Of a stretch of 64,000 nt of DNA, positions 52,001 to 63,839 are shown piece after piece. The DNA is from Anas platyrhynchos (Eukaryota; Chordata; Aves; Anseriformes; Anatidae). The position numbers were made by a program, and so were the translations under genes. Each line of letters starts with the position of its first letter. The stretch's first letter is position 1. The notes below the pieces were generated by a model. It saw only the letters and a program-made list of their open reading frames with translations, did no database searches and was not told the origin of the DNA. Location: assembly GCF_047663525.1 (NCBI RefSeq), contig NC_092606.1:1061501-1125500 (forward strand). The letters run 5' to 3'.

Positions 52001-55000
52001 GTACAGTACACCTTGCAGTCGAATGCAAGGTTACTTCATCCTATGGTAAAGTTCGCCCCCAGCCTGGTAGCCAGAGATGCCACTCTTTCTGCCCAGCTAA
52101 CACCATTGTGCTCCTGTGTGAGTGGTGCCAGCTTAACCTCAATCACACCAATATTGCTGCCACCACCTGTGACAGGGAAAGCAAGAAGCTTATGGAAAAC
52201 ACACAGCCTAAAGATATCAATGTATACATCCATATCTGCTCTATTTAAAGAAAAAACAAAACCCCAAACTCAACTATTCTCTATCAGATCTGCACTGATA
52301 AAGTAAAGTATAAAATGCATTCGAACAGTCAACTAAACAAAGTAGCACTCAATGATTGAATTGTGATTTTTATTCAGCATCGCTAGGCTCCATTAAACTA
52401 CCCAAAAAGCCCCTGTTACTAAACTGAATTCCCTTTTCTGTTTTATCCTAATTCTTCAGTGCCAAGAAAAGCAGCTTATTGTATGCGTGCTTTACCTGCA
52501 CTACTTTCAGTTCTCTAGCAGGGCATTACAATACAGCTGTAAACAAAACCACTATGCTGTTCTTCGTTCTACATCTTTTAGACACATGAGTGCCATTTGT
52601 ATTCGAGAACACGTAGAAGCATTTTTGTTCAGCAGGAGATACCATGACTGGCTCAGACTTTGAAAAGTCCTTTTCATTGAGCAGGAAATAGAAACAATAA
52701 AATCAATAATACAATAGTTTTATGCATTAGTCTAAGTATCTTTTAACACTGGAAGCTTTAGTCTTCTTTGATTTTATACTATGAACATGTGCAGGACTAT
52801 TTCTCAAAAAATGCTTAACGTTTCTTCCACTAAAAGCAGTGCAAATTCAATTCATAAATCAGTGTCTTAACGCACCATTTGCTAGTTTAATTTCATGCAC
52901 TTTTACATCATCATAAAACATTAGAGGTTCATGACACCGAGCACAAGCTTAATGTTAACTGAGATTTAAAATGATTATGCATACAATTCAGTAGATTTAA
53001 TGAACAAGAAACTCTGACACATACTGCTTTACTAGCTCCAACAGAACAGAGAATGGAAGAGTCTGGAGAGAATGCACAACCATATACCCAATTCTGATGT
53101 CCTCTCAACACTTTCATCATATTTCCTGTGGGGGAAAAAAAAAAAAAGACATTCTAGTCCCATAAGAATTGATTAAATATTACATATTCAATATGAAAAA
53201 TATTTTCTATTTTTTCTTTTTAAAATTTTATGCTTTTTCCTAACAAGATCTTGCAGTGTCAGTCTACACAGGAATAAATATTCTGCAGCTTCTAAATCCT
53301 AGGTCCCTGTTAAAAAGTCACTTCATGTACTGTTTTAACTCAATACCAGCTTGTACCTTTAGAGTACATATAGATATATAGATAAAGAATTTCAAGAGAA
53401 CATGCAGATTTTCAGAGACTAACAGAAGGATTTTTTTGAAAAGAAAGCCTGACCTGTGTTTATAGCAATAAATGAGGAAAGTATGTGCGTATTTCTCCTA
53501 CGTGTTACAGCAGATGAACTTAAAATGCGTACCATCATCTTTCAGGTCCCACACTCTCAGTGTTTTGTCTCTGGATGCAGACACTAAAATCAGGCTGCCA
53601 TCTGGGGCAAAGGTTAAATCTCTAACAACTTCTGTATGGTCCATCAGGTTAAGGAGGAGTTTTCCTGTTTCATGAAAACAGTATTTGAAACAATATTAAC
53701 TTTTTAAAAAACACAAGGTACTTGCTGACATACATCCTTCCCCATACTCAAGGACAGAGTAACTTCTTGTTGTTAAAGTTTCCTTTGCTTGAAAGTATTC
53801 CAAAACTACAATCCAGAAGAACATTTTGGACTAAGCAACCCATATGCCTGAAATCAACCACATACTTAGCCATTTTGGAGCACCAAGGCTTTCTCTTACA
53901 TCACTTATATCTCAAAGCATGACCTGAGTCTGTTCCTTCCTCTAGCAGTATCAGATGTTCCTAGTTGCACTTCATTATTTTAAAAATATTTAATTTGTAT
54001 TCAAGAGTCAACTCCCAACTAAAATTCTGTAACCATTTTTTTCTGAGTATTGATGTTACTACTGCATGAAGTGACACTGACACGCCAATTTCCCCTTGCA
54101 CACTCTACCTGTATATACATCCCATATCTTGATGCGCCCATTGTTCAAGCCTGTTGCAAGTAGCAGCTGGTCTTGCCCAAATTTGAAACGATGCCATTCT
54201 ATATTCACACAGCGGCTCTGCTTCTCAGGCACTGAAGACCCAAAAGCAAGACTCCATACAATATCACCACAGTCTATTATATGTTCACAGGGCTTGTTTT
54301 TCTGACCACTGTCACTGTTCTGTCTTGGAAGTCTTGTACTGATAGAATTTGCAACATTCTTTGTGCCATGCAACAAGCTGCAAAACAAACAAGAAAAATA
54401 TAAAGAGCCTTTAAAAATAAGTAGCTACGTATCGTGTGACATTCAGAATGCAATAGAACAGAAAGGTCTTTAATATGTAATGAAATCTGTGAGTTGCCAT
54501 GATGCACATTCTGGAGGCATGTAAGAATGCATTTTCACTTTCAAATTATAAAAGCTGTTTTTTTTTTTAATAACTATCAAGAATTATTAACCCCCTGGAA
54601 GACTTCTACAAAGACTGTTCATGTCTTTACCTCTGTAGAAAGCAACGTATTAACTTAACTCACTCTGAAAAACTTTACAAGCATTTACAGAGAAAATAAG
54701 CTACAAATATGTCTAACGCTTCTTGCTAAATATGCAAGAAGTTCTCTGCAGTTCACTTACATTCATGGAAAACTGGGATAAGACACTGAAACCAGCATAT
54801 AAAAAACAACTAAACCATCACCAGAAACAGGAAAACAAAAAAAGGATTTGCTGGGAACAATGGGAGCAAAACTTAACTAAGTACAAAGATTCAACTGCTA
54901 GATACTAACTTGATTAAAATGTAACCTACAACTGAAAAATAAAACATCTTTTGGAACTTAACTTCCACTCTAAAGTGAATAATAAGGGGTCTGCCTTTAA

Positions 55001-55853
55001 GTAAATTCCTAAAAGGTAAAAATAAAATAGCTTTCTGATAGGAAATGTAGAAATCCAGATCTGCTTTAGTTTTCAAAATTCCACGTTTATTTTAAATTCC
55101 ACTTCTTTTAGAGCACTTGACTGAATTGGTAAGTCACTCCGCTGTGAAGTTGCAATACAATCGTTTCTCTGGCTGGCCACAGAGAAGGGGATAATGGCCA
55201 GTACTTTAAAGAACTAGTTTTTCCCTAAGATGTCAAGGCTTAAAGAGACAATATAGGAGTTCGAATCTATTAAATGTTATCTTCTATTTGGAAATTCATA
55301 AGCGTTTCAGCTTAAGAGCCGTGTGGTTTTATCTTACAAGTTATTAAGGCACTGGGACCAGGGGACCAGCTTCACTATGCGATGTCCTTGCGACCACGCA
55401 AAGTAAGATCCATCGGGAGCGAAGGCGACAGTCCAGTTCTCACGGCCACACTTCTTGTCAAAAGGAGAAGTGGGGGCTAAGAGCTCTCCTACAGTACGGG
55501 ACCGTGCTGGAAGGAAAACAGAGAGGAAATTCCAGTAAGAAACTCAGCATGTTTTAAAAAGTTAGCGAGGAACCAGGCCAAACGTTCATCATTTTGCTTT
55601 TACAGCCAGTCCCTAGGGCCGAGCAGCCGGCCCCGCACAGGCACCGGGCCTCGGCTGCCCCGCGAGCGGGGGCGAGCGGCCGGCCCCCGGCAGCCCCCGG
55701 CCCCGCCACGATCGCGGCCGCCCGGAGCCCGGTTGGGAGCCCGGCGGCCCCCCCGCGCCCCGCCCGGTCCCCCCCCAACCCGGCCAGCTCGGCCCGTCCC
55801 GGCCGCCCCTCACCGATGAGCTTCTCGTTGACCCTCGGGGGAAAGCTGGCCAT
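48847..55853 (-). CDS. WSB1: WSB1 coding region (WD repeat and SOCS box-containing protein 1), nine exons, 421 aa
   Basis: WSB1 (named SWiP-1 when first described in chick) is the substrate receptor of an Elongin BC-Cullin 5 ubiquitin ligase. Reported substrates include HIPK2, type 2 deiodinase and VHL. Exons, in transcript order: 55853-55814, 55506-55338, 54377-54109, 53664-53533, 53125-53025, 50838-50666, 50308-50195, 49623-49516 and 49006-48847. They sum to 1266 nt in one frame, giving 421 residues plus TGA, the length I recall for the mammalian protein. WD40 blades are visible as (L/V)xFxPDG...(L/V)xxWD units from about residue 120 to 378. The C-terminus is a SOCS box with BC-box SLQHLCRMAI (386-395) and Cul5-box LPIP (407-410). 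All introns are GT-AG except intron 8, which is GC-AG. The start was chosen from MASFPPRVNEK, the conserved WSB1 N-terminus. The gene looks intact. Confidence 0.97.
49510..49515 (-). other. WSB1: Non-canonical GC 5' splice site of WSB1 intron 8
   Basis: The minus strand reads GCAGG then GCAAGT. Only cutting before this GC keeps the WSB1 frame and recreates LAAG-TQDGSVYFW. The rest of the site fits the strong consensus usual for GC-AG introns. A GT (GTATAT) four bases further would shift the frame. Confidence 0.85.
49516..49623 (-). CDS. WSB1: WSB1 coding exon 8
   Basis: The acceptor is TTTTCAG. It encodes MVRFWRIDEEYPVQVAPLNN then GLCCTFSTDGSVLAAG. Unlike all other exons here it ends at a GC donor (GCAGG followed by GCAAGT). 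Confidence 0.95.
50195..50308 (-). CDS. WSB1: WSB1 coding exon 7
   Basis: The acceptor is TCTCCAG and the donor is GATAA followed by GTAAGTA. It encodes HLFPPPTPIFAGGANDRW then VRSVSFSHDGLHIASLADD, the first part of a WD blade whose closing strand is in the next exon. Confidence 0.96.
50666..50838 (-). CDS. WSB1: WSB1 coding exon 6
   Basis: The acceptor is TTGCAG and the donor is TTTTGG followed by GTAAGTG. It opens with VFLWDMDKYSMIRKLEGHHN, finishing the previous blade, and encodes a complete further blade with DVVACEFSPDGALLATASYD and TRVYVWDP. Confidence 0.96.
50839..53024 (-). other. WSB1: WSB1 intron 5, largest intron of the gene
   Basis: A 2.2-kb AT-rich intron with GT-AG borders. 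It contains A-rich and AAAG simple sequence at about 51937-51970 and a TTTA run near 50900-50916. No other coding exon or RNA gene was recognised in it. The remaining introns (1: 55507-55813; 2: 54378-55337; 3: 53665-54108; 4: 53126-53532; 6: 50309-50665; 7: 49624-50194; 8: 49007-49515) likewise show nothing beyond AT-rich intron sequence. Confidence 0.85.
53025..53125 (-). CDS. WSB1: WSB1 coding exon 5
   Basis: The acceptor is CCCACAG and the donor is AAAGCA followed by GTATGTG. It encodes NMMKVLRGHQNWVYGCAFSP then DSSILCSVGASKA, most of a WD40 blade, and ends in phase 0. Confidence 0.96.
53533..53664 (-). CDS. WSB1: WSB1 coding exon 4
   Basis: The acceptor is GAAACAG and the donor is GATGATG followed by GTACGC. 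It encodes one full WD40 blade, with HTEVVRDLTFAPDGSLILVS and SRDKTLRVWDLKDDG. Confidence 0.96.
54109..54377 (-). CDS. WSB1: WSB1 coding exon 3
   Basis: The acceptor is TTTTGCAG and the donor is ACAG followed by GTAGAG. It encodes LLHGTKNV, a basic/polar stretch (LPRQNSDSGQKNKPCEHIID) and a WD unit containing DIVWSLAFG, LLLATGLNNGRIKIWDVYTG. It is the longest coding exon at 269 nt. Confidence 0.96.
55338..55506 (-). CDS. WSB1: WSB1 coding exon 2
   Basis: The acceptor CCTTCCAG precedes CACGGTCCC and the donor is AACTT followed by GTAAGAT. It encodes ARSRTVGELLAP, then a first blade-like segment with FDKKCGRENWTVAFAPDGSY and WSQGHRIVKLVPW. Confidence 0.95.
55814..55853 (-). CDS. WSB1: WSB1 coding exon 1
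   Basis: Encodes MASFPPRVNEKLI plus one base of the next codon. The donor is G followed by GTGAGG. No upstream ATG occurs on the minus strand between 55854 and about 55990, so this is the first ATG of the leader. The -3 position is T and +4 is G, a middling Kozak context. Confidence 0.95.
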
Positions 55854-55971
55854 CGACGGGGCCGCCCTTCGGAACGGCTGAGGCGCGGAGCGGGGACCTG
55901 CGGCGGGAGCGAGCGCGGCTGAGGGACAGCGACCGAACGACCGCCGCTGGCCGGGGCGCAGGCACTGGGAC

Positions 55972-55982
55972 AAAATGGCGGC
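55972..55982. promoter_or_regulatory. YY1-type motif AAAATGGCGGC in the WSB1 promoter
   Basis: The plus strand reads AAAATGGCGGC, an exact match to the core YY1 promoter motif (AANATGGCGGC). It lies about 120 bases upstream of the WSB1 ATG. YY1 sites of this kind typically sit near the transcription start of CpG-island genes. Confidence 0.6.
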
Positions 55983-56040
55983 GGCCGCGCGGGGAGGAGC
56001 GCGGCGGGGAGGGGCGGCCTCGCCCCGCGGGCGGGCGGGC

Positions 56041-56083
56041 GGGCTCCTCACGGCCTCCTCCCGGCCTCCTCCCGGCCTCCTCG
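56041..56083. repeat. 11-bp tandem repeat, GGCCTCCTCCC-type, about four copies
   Basis: Two exact copies of GGCCTCCTCCC (56052-56062, 56063-56073) are flanked by a degenerate copy on each side. The tract lies just upstream of the WSB1 promoter. On the minus strand it is G-rich (GGGAGGAGGCC). Confidence 0.85.
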
Positions 56084-59000
56084 GCCCCCGGAGCCTCGTG
56101 CCCGCAGCCCTGGCGTGCTAAATTCCAGTCTGCCCGGGAGGAGGACCGGGCTGTGGTGCTGTCGTGGCGAGGCCCGCGGGTGCTGCCCATTTTAGCCACC
56201 CCCTGGTCACCTCTTGACTCTGGTAGTGGGCTCAGCCTGCACCAGCCCGGCTGGCCAAACCCGGGGGTGCACAGCATGGAGAAGAACTGCAGCAACCCCC
56301 CAGAATTGCAGTCAGGAGGTTTTTTATAGCCGCTGTTGGGGCTGTGTACTGGTGAGGTTCAGTGGGTAAGCTGCAGGGTCCTCAGACGGGATCCGAAACG
56401 TCCCGACACGGCCGAAGCGCCCCGCCAGCTGCGGTTAGCATTGCTGCCTCCCTGCCTTGGACAGAGGTCATCGCCATTATCTGCTGAGGCACGTTGTGAC
56501 ATCCTCCACGGCTGCTGACTGTGGGACTGCAAGGCAACACGTAAAACTAAAAGTATGCGAAAGCTGACATGAGTGCATTGCAGAACACGCGTGTGGTGCT
56601 GACCTGCACGCTCGATTCTAGCTTCCCTAACCAGGAGCTGGGAAATTCGTGGCATTTTCCTACTCTCCTGATGTTTCATTATAAAACTGTGCAGTTCACT
56701 GTCTAGATCCAGCAAGATCTGGTTTATGCTCAACTTTTAAATGTATAGTTAGGGTTAATGGGGTTGCCCTTAAACTACTTGCTCCTGAGGCCACCTCATT
56801 CATGTGTGGTCTTGTCTTAACGTCTGGGTGTTCTTTCCCCATCCTTTTTCCCCTTCTCCTTTTACACACCTAAGTTCTGCCCCTCTTCTAAGACTTGGTG
56901 ACTCTTTCCATGCTCTCTCTGTACTTCAAGACAGCAAGTAGTATAATTAACTGCAGCTAATAACTATGATCCCATTCCATAGTGGCCCTGCTGGTGGAAA
57001 CACTGCAATAGCCATAGGGATCAGCTGTTCTGTAGCAACAGAAAGTACCCTTGTGTAATTGAGGCCAGTGGAGCATTTTTTAAATCATTTAGAGAAACAA
57101 TGTCAAAGAAAGGAGTAGAAAGAAGTTCTGAATATGTCTGGTGGTCCAAACAGTAGCATGGATTAACACCAGTCTGTGTGGTGCTCTCAGCCCATCCTAG
57201 CACTGATCTGTCCCAGGCCTTCCCGGCAGCGTAGTGCTGCTCCTGCTCTACCCGTCCTCTGCTGCTGCAGATGGAAGAGCCCTGCCCGGCTGTCTCCACA
57301 TAACAAGGCAGATTCGTAGGCATTGTGAAATGCTGCCTTGGAGTTACACGAGTCGTGAACGTTTGAACCAGGCCAGCTCGTAGCTGAGATGACTCACGTT
57401 GTAGGAGTTCTCCTGGGGGCCTGAGCCTCCCCCGCAGCCAGGATAAGGCTGGGTTCTGTTTGCTTACCTTGGGGGGCTGGTACAGCCGGGAAAGATAGCA
57501 GTCAGGTTACACAGCTTTGGAGGGCTGTTGTCATATTACTGGCCTTCTTGCTCACTTTTTTTAAAAAAGCGAAGTATTTGTCAACTTATTATTTCTGTAA
57601 GTTCCTGTATTTTTGTAAGTTCTGCTTCAGTAGTTGGTGTTTCCTCCTCAGCATGCTTTCTGTTCACTCATGTAGTAGATCCGAGGGCCAGAAGAGATGA
57701 TTGCTCAGCCTGGTCTCTGTGTGACACAGGAATCGCTGTGACCTGGGGCACTGTCTGGCAGTGAGGGTTTCCAGCAGCTACCCCGTTGTTCAGCCTGTAC
57801 AACCCCGTGGTCCAGCTGCCAGATTTGACCTTCCCAGGCCGTAGTTTGTGTCTTACGGACGCAGAGACAAATTGTGATGTGGAAAGTCCCAGGTTTTTGC
57901 AAGTGCATTAGAAATTGTTTGGTGTCACAGGCTGTCCTGGGGACATTGCCAACACCTTCTCTCTTCATGCCTGCCTGGACGGGCTGTTGTCTCATGTCTG
58001 AGGCCAGGTAGCAGAGGTGGAAGGCTGGGTTCTGTCTGTACGCTGCCGACCGAACCATTCTGGCTGGAAAACGGATCTTTTTAAAAATCAGTCAAACCTC
58101 AGAGAGAGAAAGAACCCACGCTTTGCTTCTCAGAGCCCTTGCCATACTTATTGTCCTTGTAAGTGCAGCAAACTGGATGATTTTTTGGATGGTTTTCGCT
58201 GCGGGTTCCTGGTGAGGCATAGCTGTGGAATCAGGGGTGGCACCAGGCCGCATACCCCACACAGTCACATGTTGCAAGGGCCTGTAAGACCGTGCGATGA
58301 CTCAGGGCTGATTTATGTGTTTTCCATTATCCTCCATTGCAGATGCAGCTGCCAAGTCTGCACAGCACTGTTCAGCTGGGGGGCTAATAAGCTCAGTGCC
58401 ATCTTTCTCCATCAAGACTTTACACACTGCTATAAGCTTTCACAAATGAAAGAGGACTTTTGTTGTCTGCCTGTCTTAAATACTTTCAAAGATCCAGGCT
58501 ACGGGGCTTTTCCTCAGGCTGCTGAAACACCAGAATCTGCTTATTCCACATTCCTGTGTACTGCCACGGTGAATCTGGTTACACAAATTGCATTTGTTTT
58601 TTCTTTGAATTTTTTAACTGATTTATGATCCGTGTTTTTAATCAGCTTTGTGGAAGTCTTTTTGACTCATTCAGTTACCAGGCTGGACGAGGCAATCCAT
58701 CTGAAATCGGGGTGCATTCCAACTAAGGGACTGTGCTGCCCGTATAGAACGGGGCTGTATGCATTTGTCGTTCTATCTGGAGTTGTAAAACTGTGGAGGT
58801 GTCCGCGTCACGCGTCTCTGCCTTCTGGGCACGTGCAGGACTCTCAGCAGGGCGCTTGCGGTGCTTCATTTCCATTGCTGTGGCTTTCTGCTGGAAGGTT
58901 TCCGCCATGGAGAGGCCGTTCCATTCGTTCCAGTTAATGAATCCTAGTATGGATCGGCAGAGAATATTGATCACAGTTTCCACCCATGCTCTGCCCACTG

Positions 59001-61279
59001 TGCAGATCCCTGTTGGGTTTGTGCAGGCTGTCCCAGCGAGGGTTCCTGTTCGGGGACCACCGGGCTGCATTTCTGTTGTGGTGGTTTGGATCGTACACAG
59101 ACCTCTGGAAGCCAGCTCAGCCCAGGGAGTGTCAAATACATGGCAAAGGACTAGAAGAGCCCATGGTGCTTTTCAGGCCCAGGGCTTCTGCCCCTCTTCT
59201 CCACAGCTGCCCTTCTGCGGAGTACCCATGGCAAATGGCAGGTGAGGGGACACTGCAAGGCAGTGACATCAGGCCCAGCAGCTGATCTGTGCAGTAGTGC
59301 GTGCATCCCGGTGGTCCGGCTGTCATTAAAAATGCACTATTTATAGTCTACACTGTTAATAATTCACAAGCTCCTGTTTGTTTTGAGCCTCCTTGAGTTG
59401 GAGAAAGTTCAGCGTGAGTTTGTGGAAGCAGAAGAGAAGGTGAAAGGGAAAAGCAGAATGGAGACAGAGGGCAGCAAGGGTTGAAGAAAAAAAGGGGCTG
59501 CAGCAAGCAGAGAGCCGCAGAGAAGTTGTGCTGCTGGGGGGATGAAGGTGCCGTCAGCAGCCCCGAACAGCCCAGCTGCCCTCAGCGCTGCAGCACACGC
59601 TGCAAAACCCATCACTGGTACCCGAGCGGTTAATCTGTAAGGGCCGGCTAAAAGGGAGTTCTGGGGAGGAGCTGCGCAGATGGAATACCAGAGAGAGACA
59701 GGATTGATTTTTTCTCTGCATTCTTACGGTCTCTTAGGGTTTTTTTCATTTTTGGACCACATCTTTGTGGTATAGTAAATAGAGCAGATGGCTTACTGTG
59801 CGTGGCGAGTTCAGGACTTCCACTGGGAGTAGCTGCTCTGCAGTGAGGGAGGCAGAGGTTCGGGTTTGTTCTCTTGGTTCAAAACCATTCCTTGTTGGAA
59901 ACTGCCCATGGGTGTTGTGCCTCATCAGGGGGCCTGTCAGGAACATCTGCGCTAAATTTACCCGCTGAAGCTACCAGAGCTGTTATCTCGGATGAAGGTC
60001 ACGATGAGCGTGTTGAACTTGAGCTGTCCTAAACAGCAATAGCAGAGAAGGGTCTCTGGACCACAGGGAGAGCAGGGCAGCCTCAGCCGCTGCACTGTGC
60101 CCACACCCTGGTACATGCTGGGCTGAGCTCCCAGCTCCCAGCACCGCAGTGCTGGCAGGGGAGGTGCTCGTTCCTCTTTGAAATGGAGCAGGAGGATGTG
60201 TACAGCTGACGTTTTGGTCTGCAAGAAGCCTTGTCTGCCACGTTTGAAAGGAACTTTCTTGGACGGCTTGTTCTGTCCTGCGTTTCGTTCCCTGCTCCTG
60301 ATAGCACGGCACAGTTAAATGTCTCGGCCAGAGCCTGCTGATTAGGGGAAGCTGGGGCTGGGCAGGCGAGGAGGAACCAGAACCCGTCCCTGGCATCCTC
60401 ACTTCAGCACTTGCTTGCACGTGGGCTGGAACCACAGACCTTATGTCTGCAGCAGCGACCGTCTGCCCCGCTGCTCCATGCGGCCGTGCATTAGCTTGAA
60501 AGGGCTGGGATTAGGAAGTTGATGTGAGACCAGAGGAATGTGAAAGCAGTCACATAACAAGTCAAAATAAGGGCTACGTGCTGGCCGACAGTGACTGGAA
60601 CAGATGATAAAATGACAGGGAATATTCTGAACTGCTCCAGTCCCATATGCTTTTTGTAGATACAAAAATATGTCCTGATTTTTTTAATACGATATCTGGC
60701 CGGGGACAGAAGCATACAGTGATTTATGCTAACCTGAACTGTAGTCAGTAATAAACTGCTGGATGTGTTTACAGTAGGAGGAATATTTTTTTGCTTTTTA
60801 TGAGGTCTGTGTTTTGGCATTCGACTCGCCAGATTATGCACACAGAGGAAAAATCGATTGCATGAAATGAAGGGTGTCCTTGTCGAATTCAAGAGTTTTT
60901 CTACAAATTAAATTTATAGAGAAGCAAGTTGAGTTTAATAGGAAAAATGAAATGATCGAATACCTACATTCTGCAAAGCAGATCAATAAATTAATAAGAG
61001 CAGAAAGTCAGCATTTTGGAGAACTACAGGGCTGTGTCTGACAGCTGCTGCCTGGAAATGGACAAGGCTGCATTCCTGCTGTGGCAGGGCTGGGAAAGGG
61101 CAGGTTGCTTATAGATAAAGCGTGTTTGCTTACGGATCAGAGGTGGGCCCGGGCTGCTGTAGAGTTGAGCCTGGAAATCTTTGTGTGCTTTGTATCCAGG
61201 CCTGTTGCTGCAGGAAAAATACGCAGAGGGTTACAGAAAAGGTGAAGAGTTTGAGAGAAATGGAGGCTCTCTGCAGCTG

Positions 61280-61332
61280 GAGGCTGGACGAGATAATTTC
61301 TGAAGATCTTTCCTAGCTCCCATGTTTGATGG
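61280..61332 (+). mobile_element. Possible decayed CR1 3' tail
   Basis: The text gaggctggacgagataattt followed by ctgaagatctttcctagctc resembles the CR1 3' motif of the form gaggttggactagatgatct...aaggtcccttccaacc. Divergence is high and the fragment is about 50 bp, so the call is tentative. Confidence 0.4.
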
Positions 61333-63616
61333 CTTGTTAAACTGCTGGGAAATAGCTATCAGAGCAATATTGCTTATTTGCAGTGCAGCCTCTCACAGCA
61401 TGCCTAAAATGTGCACCTGTGTTTACCCAGTGTACATGGAGTAAGAGTGGCGTAAAGGAGCCTTAAAGTAAATATCAGAATATGAACTCGAGTAAATAGT
61501 AGTATAAGGAGAGAGATTAGGGCAAAAAAAAGCAGTGCCCCAGGACCACATGTGTTTCTTAGGAAATGTGTACACCTCACAGCTTTTAAGGAAATTCCCA
61601 TAAGCACATCTGTCAGAGTGCAGAATATCTCAGGCAGGCACATTCAGAATAAAATACGGGGTGGGATGGTAGTGCTAACTGGTGACAGAGTCATCTCTGT
61701 TACCTCACTGGCTCAGAACTCCTACCAGTAATAGATGCTGATAATCGTGGATCAATGGCAGAGGAAGAAGAAAGAAAAACAGGTTAGGGGAACAGGAATT
61801 GGACAAGATTAGAGACATAAGATTTTGTATAAAATCTGGCAATTATTTGGGAGATTTTATTTACATGACCCTGGCATTGCATTGTAAATTTTGCAAGAGG
61901 TTTTTACTTGTTTTCGCAGTTGCACAAATGTCCAGGAGTGCAATCTCTCAGCGTTTTTGCAGTCTGAAAAGGAAGCAGTAAGGAAAGGCATATTGAAGAG
62001 CAGGCGTAACACTTAACAGCTGAAGAAAATTGAAGGGAAGAGAAATAAGCAATAAAGATTTTGAGCAAAGCAGCAAAGGTCCATTAATAACGAGAGGTAA
62101 AAACAGTGTTCAGAAGAAGGTTGTTTAGTTCCTTTCATAGGAATGAGTTAATGGAGCTTCCTTCCCACTGTGAGTTTTATCCTTTCTCACAAACCCTGCG
62201 GGCTACCTAAGGAGCTCTTGGTCTAGAAAAGTCAGGGTGTTGTAATGCCCTCATCTGATAATGTAACTTTAAGAAAAGCCGACCATGTCACGCCTGTCAG
62301 TAAAATCTTCAGTTCTGGCTTCTCTGTCAGTCGCTGTTTGCTTTATCCAAATTCCTGTAGAGTGGCAGCTGAGCAGTGCCCGGGTGGTGCTGGGGAGCTC
62401 TGGGCAGGTCTGGCTGCGAGGCTGCAGTGGCTGGAAGGAAACCAGCCTGGGAAGAAGTAGTGGTGGCGCCGCACACCCCTCCTGCACCTCCAGCTGTAAC
62501 CAGACATGGCCTCTGCGAGCACCGCTCATGCCTGTAAAGTAAAGGAATAAGCGAGAGCAATACAGGCACATTTATGCTGGGCAGTGCCTCCACACTGAGG
62601 GCTTTGTTTCATCACGTCTAGTTCTAACCAGACCTGGATGCGGAGGCAGCAGAACTGCCATGGCTGTAATCTGCTTCCTGCATTGCTTTTTTCTCTGCTG
62701 AAGCGTCATGTCTGGCTCTGTGATCAGCCAGACACAGGCACTTCAGTGAATTTGATCGCTTTTAAGGGAAGGACCTGCTCTCCACATTAATATAATTGCA
62801 GGTTATTTGTCCAATTCCTCCCACGTCTTACTTCCTGAAGGCCTGGCACAGAAATCTGGTTTTGTAATCTGAGCACTAAAGCACGGCTGGATGTAATTAT
62901 GTGCTCCATTATTCCAGCAGCTCTGCAGCACGAAAAGTAAAAGCTCAGTGCTGCCATTAGTACTGAAAATACACAAGTTAGCATGTGTCAAGTATCTCCT
63001 GTAAGAAGTGTAGTGGGCAGTCTGTACACGGGTGTGACTTCAAGTTCACCTAGCATCTATTTTGCATTGTCATTAAATTGTCTTTCCAAAAGAGACAGAT
63101 GAGATGTCGAGTCGTACATTCATTGTATCTCTGGAAGTCACAGACTGTATAGAAAATATTGGTAAATAAGTCTTGGCAATAGCAATAGGTTCCCCGCTAA
63201 AGCAAAGCAGGGTGTGGGGAAGTGTAACCTACCTTTCTGCCAGATGTCATTTGGATGATCAGCCCCGGGGAGATGGGATGTACGTGCTCAGACCCACAGA
63301 TGGATTTATTGGCTGCAGAACAACTGTAATTGTGGCTGAGCATTTCGTCTCACAGCAGCTGTACGCTGCCTCCTTGGTTCTGCAGATGGTCTGATCACTG
63401 GGTTTTTGAGTGGGTAAATGCTGCTGTTAAATAAAGAAACACAGAAGAGAGATTTTTTTTGCAAGACCTGAAATTTAAGCCTATATCCTGACATGACCAG
63501 GAAATACATACATATCCTAACTTAGTTACACCCTGTACTTTAAAAATATGCTTGGTAGAGTTTGGGCTGTATATTCTGCTCTTCGGTCAGGCATCTTTGT
63601 GCTCCCATGACCAGAT

Positions 63617-63664
63617 GAGGATTTAATGCAGTGAGGATTTAAAGCAGCGAGGATTTGATGCTGT
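63617..63664. repeat. 16-bp tandem repeat, three copies
   Basis: GAGGATTTAATGCAGT (63617-63632), GAGGATTTAAAGCAGC (63633-63648) and GAGGATTTGATGCTGT (63649-63664) are head-to-tail with exact 16-bp spacing and two to four differences. Confidence 0.9.
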
Positions 63665-63839
63665 GGCATCATGTGATAAGCCTTTGTCACGAACCAGCAT
63701 AACGTCGAGCCCTATAAACATCCTGTGTCACCAGGCTCGGGTTACAGTGCAATTAGGAGGCTGATAGCAGTGCTGGTAGGCAAACACGGGGCAGTTTTAT
63801 TCCAGGGCACTTGGCCTCCAGTGGCAGTGCAGCAAAGTC

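Larger units (their letters stand above)
55560..56110 (-). promoter_or_regulatory. WSB1: CpG island and promoter of WSB1
   Basis: A sharply bounded G+C- and CpG-rich block spans WSB1 exon 1, the beginning of intron 1 and about 250 bases upstream of the ATG. No TATA box is seen. An 11-bp GGCCTCCTCCC repeat marks its distal end. Transcription probably starts roughly between 55880 and 56000 on the minus strand, inferred from the YY1 motif and island position. No divergent plus-strand gene is recognisable. Confidence 0.8.

Noticed and set aside
55554-56051. N-terminal extension of WSB1 upstream of MASFPPR
   Set aside because: The frame is open upstream, but it has no ATG there (the far end is a GTG) and the upstream residues are GC-driven Pro/Ala/Arg. 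The conserved WSB1 start is at 55853.
58017-58628. 203-codon plus-strand open frame upstream of WSB1
   Set aside because: No recognisable family, no splice chain and no promoter. The length is possible by chance. Transcript data would be needed to reopen it.
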